From assembly GCA_028688175.1 (NCBI GenBank), contig JAQTYS010000193.1, positions 1-5,270 on the forward strand: a DNA stretch of 5,270 nucleotides, written 5' to 3'. Every line of letters starts with the position of its first letter. Position 1 is the first letter of the stretch. Under the pieces are notes generated by a model. The model saw nothing but the letters and a program-made list of their open reading frames with translations, ran no database searches and was not told the DNA's origin. This DNA is from Methanothrix sp. (GTDB taxonomy: Archaea > Halobacteriota > Methanosarcinia > Methanotrichales > Methanotrichaceae). The translations under genes and the position numbers were made by a program. This document shows positions 1-5,270 of the stretch, piece after piece.

Positions 1-437
1 GCCATGTCCGTTGCTCCCACGCCGGTGCCAAAGGCCCCCAGGGCTCCATAGGTACAGGAATGCGAATCGGCACCCACCAACAAGAGGCCGGGCAGGGCAA
101 AACCCTGTTCTGGAAAGACCTGATGACACACTCCACTGCCGCAGTCAAAAAAGTTGGTGATATTCTGGCTTTTTGCCCAGGCCCGCACTTCCTTTTGCAG
201 CTCTGCTGCCGTCTCATTGTTGGCAGGAACGATATGATCGAAAGGTATTACAATCCTTTCCGGATCCCATATCTTCTCTGACCCCATCTCCTGGAATGCC
301 TTGATGGCCAGAACACTTGTTCCATCATGAGACAACGCATAATCCACGCCAGCCTCAACAATCTCCCCCGGCTCCACCATCTTAGTGGAACCGGAGGCTC
401 GCAAAAAAATTTTTTGGCTTATAGTTCCGCTTGCCAT
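1..437 (-). CDS. Aconitase-superfamily hydratase, large subunit (LeuC/HacA type), N-terminal part, runs off the left edge
   Basis: The first 145 codons are present; the C-terminal two thirds lie outside. Enzymes of this family use a [4Fe-4S] cluster to move a hydroxyl group by dehydration and rehydration. Archaeal members are isopropylmalate isomerases (leucine synthesis) or homoaconitases (coenzyme B or lysine synthesis), each with a separate small subunit. Visible landmarks are HDGT at residues 37-40, FDH at 66-68, GSGVCHQ at 100-106 and ADSHSCTYGALGAFGTG at 123-139. C128 there is expected to be the first cluster ligand; the other two cysteines would come later. The GVCHQ segment and overall spacing look most like methanogen homoaconitase large subunits, from memory. 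The ATG at 437 is chosen because an in-frame TGA lies 21 bases upstream of it and the N-terminus then lines up with the family; a GAGG at 450-453 is only a weak ribosome binding site. It follows aclA by 47 bases on the same strand, so a citrate substrate is also possible. Family call is firm, substrate is not. Confidence 0.9.
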   Translation of the reverse strand, partial: MASGTISQKIFLRASGSTKMVEPGEIVEAGVDYALSHDGTSVLAIKAFQEMGSEKIWDPERIVIPFDHIVPANNETAAELQKEVRAWAKSQNITNFFDCGSGVCHQVFPEQGFALPGLLLVGADSHSCTYGALGAFGTGVGATDM

Positions 438-484
438 TACTCTCGCCCGCCTCAGGGCTCAAATGGCGATACTATCACTTAAGC

Positions 485-2356
485 TCAACGCTTGCATTTT
501 ATCTCCTCTTGGGACGGCATCATGTAAGCGATGTCGTCGGCAGGATGGCGGTATAGCCTTGAACCCAAGCGCTTTTGATCCAGGATATGCCCAATCAAAC
601 CTATGCTTCTGCCCAGGGCAAACAATCCATTAAGATAACCCAGACGCACAATTTCATCGATCTCCGCCTTGCTGAAAGCTCCGCAGGAGGTCATCAGATC
701 CAAGAATAGAATGCCGATGCAGCCATCTACATTCAAGATCAGATTTCCCTTCTTGGCTGTGGTAAGCTCTTCTACCTGCAAGGCGTAATCGAGCAGCTGC
801 GTGCTCGGGAAGTTCGCTTTAGCGTAGCTTATGAGCAACTGAACGCGCTTGTCCGGATTTTTGACGCTCTTGATCTTGTGGCCGATGCCAGGGATATTGA
901 TGCCCTTTCTCTTCATTTCTTTCACAAACTGCTCGGGCGTCAGATCCGTCTCTTTGGCATGCTTGAACTCGCGAGCGGCATCATCGATAGCTCCTCCAAA
1001 GCGCGGGCCGATGGTCAAGAGGCCGCTGCATAGTGACGAGATGAGGTCTTTTCCGGCACATGAAGCCACAATGGCGTTGTGGGCCCCGGATACGGCCGGC
1101 CCATGGTCAGCCACGATCTGCAAGACCAGTTCAATGAAACCTGCGGCATAGTCCGGCAGCTCTTTCTTAAACCAGAGCAGACCGATGACACCACCTATAC
1201 CCCTCTTCTCTTCCAGGACAGAGGAGAGTCTTTTACCGGCATAGAGAACCTCTTCTCCGCTGTCGTCGGATATTGTGCAGATGAATGTGGTCGGCTTTCT
1301 GATATCTCCGGATGCCATTGCTTTGCTATAGTCCGCCGGGATCTTAGGAACTTCCGGCTCAATGAGCGGTGCTACTTTGCCCTGGGAGAGCAGCATCTCG
1401 TAAACCAGTCGAATTGTGTCGCCGTAGCCGTCAAATGATGTGGGAACATAGGCACCCGCCGCTCTAAATGCATCATTCTTGGCCTGAGCCGTTTCCTTGT
1501 GAGAATCCGCCTTGGCTCCCGCATGGCCGAATTGAACGCTGGCGGGAAGTACCGGAGAGCAGGTTCCTGTCACCCAAGCTGCCAGCGGCTTCTTGATCCT
1601 GCCATCTTTTAGTGCGGAAATGATCTTGTACTCATCCTCACCGCCTAGTTCTCCCAGGCAAGCAATCATCTTGATGGCCGGATTTTCCTCGTAGCGCAGG
1701 ATATGATCGAGCATGGTTGAGCCGGGATAGCGATCTCCTCCAATGGCCACGCCCTCGTAAATGCCGTCTGAGTTTCTGGAGATAATGTTGAAGGCCTCGT
1801 TGAGCATGCCTCCTGATTTGGAGACAAAGCCCACGCATCCCGGTCGGTAGAGCTTGGAGGCGATGATGTTCTCAATAGTTCCGGCGGTATTGCCTATGCG
1901 AAAAGCTCCGGCCGCCATGCCTCCTACTGTGGCAGGACCGATGACCATCTTGCCCTGCTTTTTGGCTGTGAGGCTCATGACCCGCGACTGCCTCTCAGGC
2001 ACACCTTCGGCAATGACCGCCACAACACGAATGCTCTCTTCAGAGAGTGCTTCCATGGTGGTATCAAAAGCAGAACGGTGCGAAGCAAAGTTGACCATCA
2101 CGTCCGCCTCAGGATAGGCTTTGGCAGCCAGAGGAATGCTCTTGTACATGGGCAAAAGGATCTCTTTGGTTCCCCAAAAGGCCTTGTGAATACCGGCTCG
2201 ACTGGGATTGATGATGGCAGATATGCTGGGGCAGGGGCGATTGCAGATATAATCGAAGTCCAGCATGCGCTGGATGGCATTGGTCTGATAGCCGTAGACA
2301 AAGGCTTTCGTGTTCCTATCAAATAAAACGTAACTCTTTCTCGATGTTTGGCTCAT
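485..2356 (-). CDS. aclA: ATP-citrate lyase, large subunit (CoA-ligase and citryl-CoA lyase parts)
   Basis: This 623-residue protein corresponds to the C-terminal half of animal ATP-citrate lyase and to AclA of green sulfur bacteria (about 600 residues). With AclB it catalyses citrate + ATP + CoA = acetyl-CoA + oxaloacetate + ADP + phosphate in the cytosol. Residues 1-165 form the CoA-binding fold, including GPATVGG at 140-146. Residues 165-330 form the ligase region, with ELGG at 236-239 and the phosphohistidine motif FGHAGA at 276-281 (H278). Residues 355-623 are a citrate-synthase-like lyase domain with ADHGPAVSGAHN at 416-427 (H418), GIGH at 490-493 (H493), NVDG at 542-545 (D544) and LYRHPADD near the C-terminus. 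All expected catalytic residues are present. K494 follows H493, where I recall Arg in the human protein. The start overlaps the aclB stop by ATGA, and GGTGGTG at 2364-2370 is a good ribosome binding site, so translation is probably coupled. The identification is very secure. Confidence 0.97.
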   Translation of the reverse strand: MSQTSRKSYVLFDRNTKAFVYGYQTNAIQRMLDFDYICNRPCPSISAIINPSRAGIHKAFWGTKEILLPMYKSIPLAAKAYPEADVMVNFASHRSAFDTTMEALSEESIRVVAVIAEGVPERQSRVMSLTAKKQGKMVIGPATVGGMAAGAFRIGNTAGTIENIIASKLYRPGCVGFVSKSGGMLNEAFNIISRNSDGIYEGVAIGGDRYPGSTMLDHILRYEENPAIKMIACLGELGGEDEYKIISALKDGRIKKPLAAWVTGTCSPVLPASVQFGHAGAKADSHKETAQAKNDAFRAAGAYVPTSFDGYGDTIRLVYEMLLSQGKVAPLIEPEVPKIPADYSKAMASGDIRKPTTFICTISDDSGEEVLYAGKRLSSVLEEKRGIGGVIGLLWFKKELPDYAAGFIELVLQIVADHGPAVSGAHNAIVASCAGKDLISSLCSGLLTIGPRFGGAIDDAAREFKHAKETDLTPEQFVKEMKRKGINIPGIGHKIKSVKNPDKRVQLLISYAKANFPSTQLLDYALQVEELTTAKKGNLILNVDGCIGILFLDLMTSCGAFSKAEIDEIVRLGYLNGLFALGRSIGLIGHILDQKRLGSRLYRHPADDIAYMMPSQEEIKCKR

Positions 2357-3621
2357 GCCGATGCACCACCCAGGGCCAGGGGAACAATTCTGGTCATATG
2401 CGTCTCAGGTCCATAAACTTCAATGGGCACGCCCAGCCTCTTTCCTAAACTGCGCATAAGCTTCAGGCCCTGCTCGTAATTGGGGCCGCCTCTTCTAACA
2501 TAGATCTTGACGCCCGCATCCTGCAATTTCTGCTGGTACTCTTCCAAAGCCATGACCACTCCCTTGAAGGTCTTGGCCACATCGGTAAAGTTGGCAATAG
2601 CGCCACCAATAAGCAGCATCTTTCCGCGAGAGTCAGCGCGACGTGTCATCAGGTCCAAAATGGTCCTGGTGTAATAGTAAGTCTCCTCTGTATTGGGATC
2701 GCCGCTGTATTCGCCATAATTGGCCATCTCCTTGGCATGGCCCAGATCACAGATGGTATCGGCATAGATCACACTAGCTCCGCCTCCTGCCACCATTGTC
2801 CAGACCCTTCCATCCGGATTTAGGATAGTCAGCTTCAAAGAGGCACCTGTCTTGGAATCAAGCTCCTTGATGAACAGCTCTTCCTTGGACAGGCTTCTGC
2901 CGAACGGCTCTGGGAATGCAAGACCCGACCATCTCTTCCTCTGCCAGTACTCCTCGGCATCATCGAGCTTGGCCACCATATCCAAAGGCACAATGGTGGC
3001 GTCCTGGAAGGTAAAGGGATTAATCTCCAGGTAGGAAAAGCCCGTTTCTGCATAAAAGCGCCACAATGCCTTGATGAAATTCTCAATGGCGGCCTTCTTT
3101 TCCCCAAGTCCTTCCGGCAACCTGGACTTTATATCAAGGCCCTCGATTCCGTCCAGCAGATCTACATGAAAGCGAATTACTTTGTCCCAGTTCTCTTCCA
3201 CAAAGACGCCGCCTTGCGTGGAGAAGAAGATGTTGTCGCCATCGCCATCCGAGCTGATGGCCACATAAAGCTCTTCATCATGCGGTATAAAGGGTTCAAT
3301 TAAGAAATGAGATAGCCTTCCGGTTATACCGCCTACCGCGACCGATGCACCCATGTTCTCCTGAAGGTATTTCTTCGCCTTATCCCAATCTGCATCCAGA
3401 AGAACCAGCCCGTGCTTGCCCCTCTTTCCAAAGAGCTGATCGGGCTTTACGACTAGCTTAGTCGTTTTCAGCCAGGGATGAGTTGACGCCAGCTCCTCCA
3501 GATCTGTCTCTGGTCCCACAAGGGCGAGATCGCCTTTATAGGAGAATTCGCTGAGGTACTGGGGAAGGAATCCGGCTAGCAAACGCTTTGCATCGTATTC
3601 CCTAATGCCTCTCTGTGCCAT
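2353..3621 (-). CDS. aclB: ATP-citrate lyase, small subunit (ATP-grasp and citrate-binding part)
   Basis: This matches the N-terminal portion of animal ATP-citrate lyase and bacterial AclB (about 400 residues). The subunit binds ATP and citrate and phosphorylates the catalytic histidine of AclA. Numbered from the chosen start (422 residues), the ATP-grasp region includes VVKPDQLFGKRGKHG at 57-71, IEPFIPH at 108-114 and YLEINPF at 197-203, which supplies metal-binding Glu and Asn. The succinyl-CoA-synthetase-like citrate region includes GGGASVIYADTICDLG at 279-294, NYGEYSG at 301-307, GGAIANFTDVAKTFKG at 339-354 and RRGGPNY at 376-382. The reading frame stays open to an ATG at 3729. The ATG at 3621 is preferred because AAGGTGG (3630-3636) lies 8 bases before it, and because MAQRGIREYDAKRLL aligns with the family N-terminus. 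The 36 extra residues have no counterpart that I recognise. It is first in the run aclB-aclA-hydratase. Confidence 0.95.
   Translation of the reverse strand: MAQRGIREYDAKRLLAGFLPQYLSEFSYKGDLALVGPETDLEELASTHPWLKTTKLVVKPDQLFGKRGKHGLVLLDADWDKAKKYLQENMGASVAVGGITGRLSHFLIEPFIPHDEELYVAISSDGDGDNIFFSTQGGVFVEENWDKVIRFHVDLLDGIEGLDIKSRLPEGLGEKKAAIENFIKALWRFYAETGFSYLEINPFTFQDATIVPLDMVAKLDDAEEYWQRKRWSGLAFPEPFGRSLSKEELFIKELDSKTGASLKLTILNPDGRVWTMVAGGGASVIYADTICDLGHAKEMANYGEYSGDPNTEETYYYTRTILDLMTRRADSRGKMLLIGGAIANFTDVAKTFKGVVMALEEYQQKLQDAGVKIYVRRGGPNYEQGLKLMRSLGKRLGVPIEVYGPETHMTRIVPLALGGASA
2364..2370 (-). promoter_or_regulatory. Ribosome binding site of aclA inside the aclB 3' end
   Basis: The minus strand reads GGTGGTG seven bases before the aclA ATG at 2356, matching the GGAGGTGAT-type archaeal Shine-Dalgarno sequence. 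It lies within aclB coding sequence, so aclA can be translated by re-initiation at the ATGA overlap and also by direct ribosome binding. It supports the chosen aclA start. Confidence 0.75.
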
Positions 3622-3732
3622 GTCCAAAACCACCTTCGCCGCCTTAATGAGTTTCTTATTTACAAACCTTTCTAAAGGAAAAAGCCAGAATGTTTCACGA
3701 ATGGCGAAATACTCCTGGAAGAAGGGCATACT
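3622..3732. promoter_or_regulatory. Divergent control region between aclB and the methyltransferase-like gene
   Basis: If aclB begins at 3621, these 111 bases separate two divergent genes. They hold the aclB ribosome binding site (AAGGTGG on the minus strand, 3630-3636) and one for the plus-strand gene (GAAGGG, 3721-3726, six bases before its ATG). The most A+T-rich part is about 3652-3682. On the minus strand TTTGTAAATAAG (3655-3666) could be the aclB TATA box, giving a start of transcription near 3635 and a short leader. On the plus strand, CTTATTTACAAA at the same place or CTTTCTAAAGG (3669-3679) are candidates. None is a strong consensus, so exact boxes are uncertain. Confidence 0.5.
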
Positions 3733-4731
3733 ATGAAGTGTCCTGTTTGCGGAAAAGGCTGTATTCGGCCTGCAAGTGAGGTTTTAGCGGAGATTGAGCA
3801 GAGGTATCCCGCCTGCCCTGCTTGCGCGCCGGAGACTAATTTGGACAAGACTAAAGGGGCAAAGCACCTTCCGGAAAGGGTATTGCGATGCTCCTCCTGT
3901 GGCAAAGCGACGCTTGACGGCGTAATGCTCGATGCCCTGCGCCTGTTGCAGGAATTTGGCCTGCGCGACAAAGATGATACATTGCGCTCCGTCGGCTCGC
4001 CGCTCATCGAGGTGGGCTATCCTCTGGCGTACTCGCCCCGGCTAGGGCCCAAGAGTCTGATAATTTTCGGCACCAGGTATAGCAAAGAGGCAGCAGAGGC
4101 GATGATAGAGCAAATACCGGAGATCAAGGGAGTGATTCTGAGCCGAGGTGTTGCCGGTATAGAAGACTATGAAACAGCTGCGCGAGAGAACGTGCTGTTG
4201 GCGGGCTGCGACATGCGCGCCGACATTTCCCAGAGCTTATTTGGGGAAGCCGTGATCTACAAGAGTCAGTCGCGAATTCATATTGAATTTTCCCGGCAAA
4301 GCGCCCCTAAGATGAGAATTCTAGAGCAGCTATATTTGCAGGGAAAGCTTCGCGATGTGGTGGATGGGCTTTGTGGTCCGGGAACTCTGGGGTTGATGTG
4401 CGCGCTGGCCGGAGCCAAACGGGTGGTCTTCAATGATGCCTGGCTTGCCGGCGTGCAAAATGTGCTGCTCAACCTGGAAGCTAATAGAAGCTTGCTTGGA
4501 ATCGATGAGATCGAGTACCTCGAAGTCCCTAAAAACCCGGTAGGAAAGGAGCCGGTGCTCGTCGGTCGCGCCCACGGATCGTGCGAGATCGAGGTCTATC
4601 ACGGCGATCTGCGGCGGCTCTTTTCCAGAGCGAAGCCCGCCGACATTTGCCTGATCGATCACTTTCCAGGTGCGAAAACCGGGGAGATGGAGAAGGCCTG
4701 CCGCTGCTGTAATGAGATTATAATTGTGTAA
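3733..4731 (+). CDS. Unrecognised archaeal protein: N-terminal zinc-ribbon region plus methyltransferase-like Rossmann domain
   Basis: I cannot name this 332-residue protein. Its N-terminus has cysteine pairs CPVC (3-6), CPAC (28-31) and CSSC (53-56), plus C10, which suggests one or two structural zinc sites. A middle region (about 90-200) contains a short beta/alpha segment (SLIIFGTRY, 108-116) and a stretch leading into the fold much as in tRNA methyltransferases Trm5/Tyw2. The Rossmann core shows VDGLCGPGTLG at 210-220 (glycine-rich SAM loop), VVFNDAW at 231-237 with acidic D235, YHGD at 289-292 and DICLIDHFPG at 304-313. The last position carries no NPPY-type motif of amino-methylases. 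The protein ends in EIIIV, which would be strand 5, so the usual strands 6 and 7 are missing. The start has GAAGGG six bases upstream. It is divergent from aclB and convergent with tRNA-Pro. RNA or protein methylation is inference only; a non-catalytic SAM- or nucleotide-binding role is also possible. Confidence 0.85.
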   Translation: MKCPVCGKGCIRPASEVLAEIEQRYPACPACAPETNLDKTKGAKHLPERVLRCSSCGKATLDGVMLDALRLLQEFGLRDKDDTLRSVGSPLIEVGYPLAYSPRLGPKSLIIFGTRYSKEAAEAMIEQIPEIKGVILSRGVAGIEDYETAARENVLLAGCDMRADISQSLFGEAVIYKSQSRIHIEFSRQSAPKMRILEQLYLQGKLRDVVDGLCGPGTLGLMCALAGAKRVVFNDAWLAGVQNVLLNLEANRSLLGIDEIEYLEVPKNPVGKEPVLVGRAHGSCEIEVYHGDLRRLFSRAKPADICLIDHFPGAKTGEMEKACRCCNEIIIV

Positions 4732-4739
4732 ATAATGAT

Positions 4740-4817
4740 TGGTGGGACAGCGCGGATTCGAACCGCGGTCCAAGAGTCCCAAACCCTCGAGGATAGACCA
4801 GGCTACCCCACTGTCCC
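4740..4817 (-). tRNA. tRNA-Pro (anticodon TGG), with encoded CCA
   Basis: The minus strand folds as a full cloverleaf. The acceptor is GGGACAG (4817-4811) with CTGTCCC (4750-4744), a perfect 7 bp stem. T8 and G9 follow, then a D arm containing the GG pair in AGCCTGGTCTA. The anticodon stem is GAGGG/CTCTT with two G-U pairs, and its loop TTTGGGA gives anticodon TGG, decoding proline. The T arm is CGCGG-TTCGAAT-CCGCG, perfectly paired. The discriminator is A (4743), and CCA follows in the genome at 4742-4740. The variable loop is four bases and there is no intron. The 3' end lies eight bases from the stop codon of the convergent gene. T8 is the usual target of ThiI-made 4-thiouridine, and thiI lies nearby. 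Confidence 0.96.
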
Positions 4818-4824
4818 AAAATGA

Positions 4825-4837
4825 AGTAGGCCCTACT
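4825..4837. repeat. Short inverted repeat before the tRNA-Pro 5' end
   Basis: AGTAGG and CCTACT flank a single central C, giving six-base perfect arms. It lies at the predicted transcription start of tRNA-Pro, between its TATA-like box and the mature 5' end. It could be a protein-binding site or chance; the arms have no proper loop, so an RNA hairpin of this exact form is unlikely. Confidence 0.4.
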
Positions 4838-4847
4838 GGTCTGTAGT

Positions 4848-4856
4848 CTTTAAAAG
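4848..4856 (-). promoter_or_regulatory. Probable TATA box for tRNA-Pro
   Basis: The minus strand reads CTTTTAAAG, preceded by the purine-rich AAAAGC that could act as a BRE-like element. Its centre is about 35 bases upstream of the mature tRNA 5' end, which predicts a transcription start near 4826 and a leader of about nine bases. Spacing and sequence fit an archaeal promoter. Confidence 0.6.
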
Positions 4857-4926
4857 GCTTTTGCTTAGCGACTAGCCTGCTACAACCAGCAAAGCATTGC
4901 GATTCGCGAAAACCCTAATCACAACC

Positions 4927-4935
4927 TTTTTAAAT
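4927..4935 (+). promoter_or_regulatory. Probable TATA box for the small basic protein gene and thiI
   Basis: The plus strand reads TTTTTAAAT, centred about 27 bases before the ATG at 4958. Archaeal transcription would then begin close to the start codon, so the mRNA may be leaderless or nearly so. The AGGG at 4947-4950 is only a weak ribosome binding site, which agrees with that idea. The same promoter probably serves the overlapping thiI gene. Confidence 0.55.
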
Positions 4936-4957
4936 CCTGCTTTGATAGGGTCATCTC

Positions 4958-5137
4958 ATGGGAAAGACAGGAAGCATAGTTTGGGTCAAGGTTAAGGGCA
5001 GAAAGGGTCAGGTTCGGCAGGTCACCAAAGCTGAGGTCACTCACAAGAAGCCCGGTCCAATGCAGAGATACACCGCAGCAGGTTCAAGAGTCAAGAAGAT
5101 AAAGAGATCTTTGAAGGCTACTCAAATCAGAACATGA
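4958..5137 (+). CDS. Small, extremely basic conserved-type protein (59 residues), overlapping thiI
   Basis: The protein runs from MGKTGSIVWVKVKGRKGQVR to KATQIRT. It contains 17 Lys or Arg and a single acidic residue (E26), with one Trp (W9) and a KKPGP segment at 30-34. There is no signal peptide, membrane segment or cysteine. I recall similar short proteins starting MGKTGS and rich in KGRKGQVR in methanogens, possibly the family called DUF5350, but I cannot confirm the name. The charge suggests binding to RNA or DNA, perhaps the ribosome or tRNA; this is inference. Its stop overlaps the thiI start by ATGA, so the two are probably co-translated. A TATA-like box sits about 27 bases upstream. 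The gene is real in my view because of the overlap, the promoter and the remembered family pattern. Confidence 0.85.
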   Translation: MGKTGSIVWVKVKGRKGQVRQVTKAEVTHKKPGPMQRYTAAGSRVKKIKRSLKATQIRT

Positions 5138-5270
5138 TCCTCCAGGACGTAGTGTTGGTTCGCTACGGGGAGATCACACTAAAAGATAGCTGGACCAGGC
5201 AGAACTGGGAACGCATTTTAGCAGGCAATATAGCTTTTTCCTTGCATAGAGCCGGGGTAGAGCATAAGAT
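5134..5270 (+). CDS. thiI: tRNA 4-thiouridine synthase ThiI, N-terminal part, runs off the right edge
   Basis: Only the first 45 codons are present. VLVRYGEITLKDSWTRQNWERILAGNIAFSLH at residues 7-38 matches the characteristic ThiI beginning, in which a strand is followed by RYGEI.LK and a helix of the ferredoxin-like domain that precedes the THUMP domain. ThiI adenylates U8 of tRNA through its PP-loop domain and replaces the oxygen with sulfur; in some organisms it also takes part in thiazole synthesis. The THUMP and PP-loop domains would lie to the right. The ATG at 5134 overlaps the upstream stop and has no clear ribosome binding site of its own, so coupled translation is likely. Whether a rhodanese domain is present cannot be seen. 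Confidence 0.88.
   Translation, partial: MILQDVVLVRYGEITLKDSWTRQNWERILAGNIAFSLHRAGVEHK

Noticed and set aside
438..484. A separate promoter for the hydratase gene in the aclA-hydratase gap
   Set aside because: The 47 bases show no TATA-like box, so read-through from the aclB promoter is simpler.
60..633. Plus-strand frames at 60-281 and 385-633
   Set aside because: They are antisense to the hydratase gene and to the end of aclA, both clearly coding on the minus strand.
849..1438. Two overlapping plus-strand frames of 100 and 119 codons
   Set aside because: Both are antisense to aclA, whose residues match the family across this whole stretch. No ribosome binding site or protein pattern supports them.
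485..2356. aclA as a citrate synthase or succinyl-CoA ligase subunit
   Set aside because: The protein has both the ligase phosphohistidine region and the C-terminal lyase domain in one chain, and aclB lies next to it. That combination is specific to ATP-citrate lyase.
3672..4007. A 111-codon minus-strand frame across the divergent region
   Set aside because: It is antisense to the cysteine-rich N-terminus of the plus-strand gene and overlaps the aclB control region. The composition looks random.
4330..4782. A 150-codon open frame on the minus strand beginning inside the tRNA-Pro gene
   Set aside because: Its first codons are tRNA sequence and the rest is antisense to the methyltransferase-like gene. 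It has no family pattern; it is a shadow.

Overview
The window reads as an archaeal chromosome segment, most likely from a Methanothrix (Methanosaeta)-type aceticlastic methanogen. The reasons are archaeal-looking TATA-like boxes, GGTGG-type ribosome binding sites, an archaeal-style tRNA-Pro, a small very basic protein of a kind I associate with methanogens, and a two-subunit ATP-citrate lyase. I recall Methanothrix soehngenii as an archaeon whose ATP-citrate lyase has been structurally studied. The genus is inference; the domain Archaea is much firmer.

Left two thirds (about 1-3730, minus strand): a three-gene, operon-like run, read right to left. It holds aclB (ATP-grasp and citrate-binding subunit of ATP-citrate lyase), aclA (CoA-binding, phosphohistidine and citryl-CoA lyase subunit, overlapping aclB by an ATGA) and, 47 bases further on, the first 145 codons of an aconitase-superfamily large subunit of the LeuC/HacA type that runs off the left edge. 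Together these could interconvert acetyl-CoA plus oxaloacetate with citrate and then isomerise it. Whether the hydratase acts on citrate, homocitrate or isopropylmalate cannot be decided from this piece.

Middle (3622-3732): a short divergent control region, if aclB starts at 3621 as the ribosome binding site and family alignment indicate. To its right, on the plus strand, is a 332-residue protein I cannot name. It has an N-terminal cysteine-rich zinc-binding region and a C-terminal Rossmann fold resembling SAM-dependent methyltransferases of the Trm5/Tyw2 style, and it ends unusually early.

Right end: a tRNA-Pro(TGG) gene on the minus strand with an encoded CCA lies tail-to-tail with that gene. 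A 140-base divergent region follows with a TATA-like box for each direction. Then come a 59-residue, extremely basic protein and the first 45 codons of thiI (tRNA 4-thiouridine synthase), overlapping by ATGA. I see no transposons, CRISPR arrays or phage genes.
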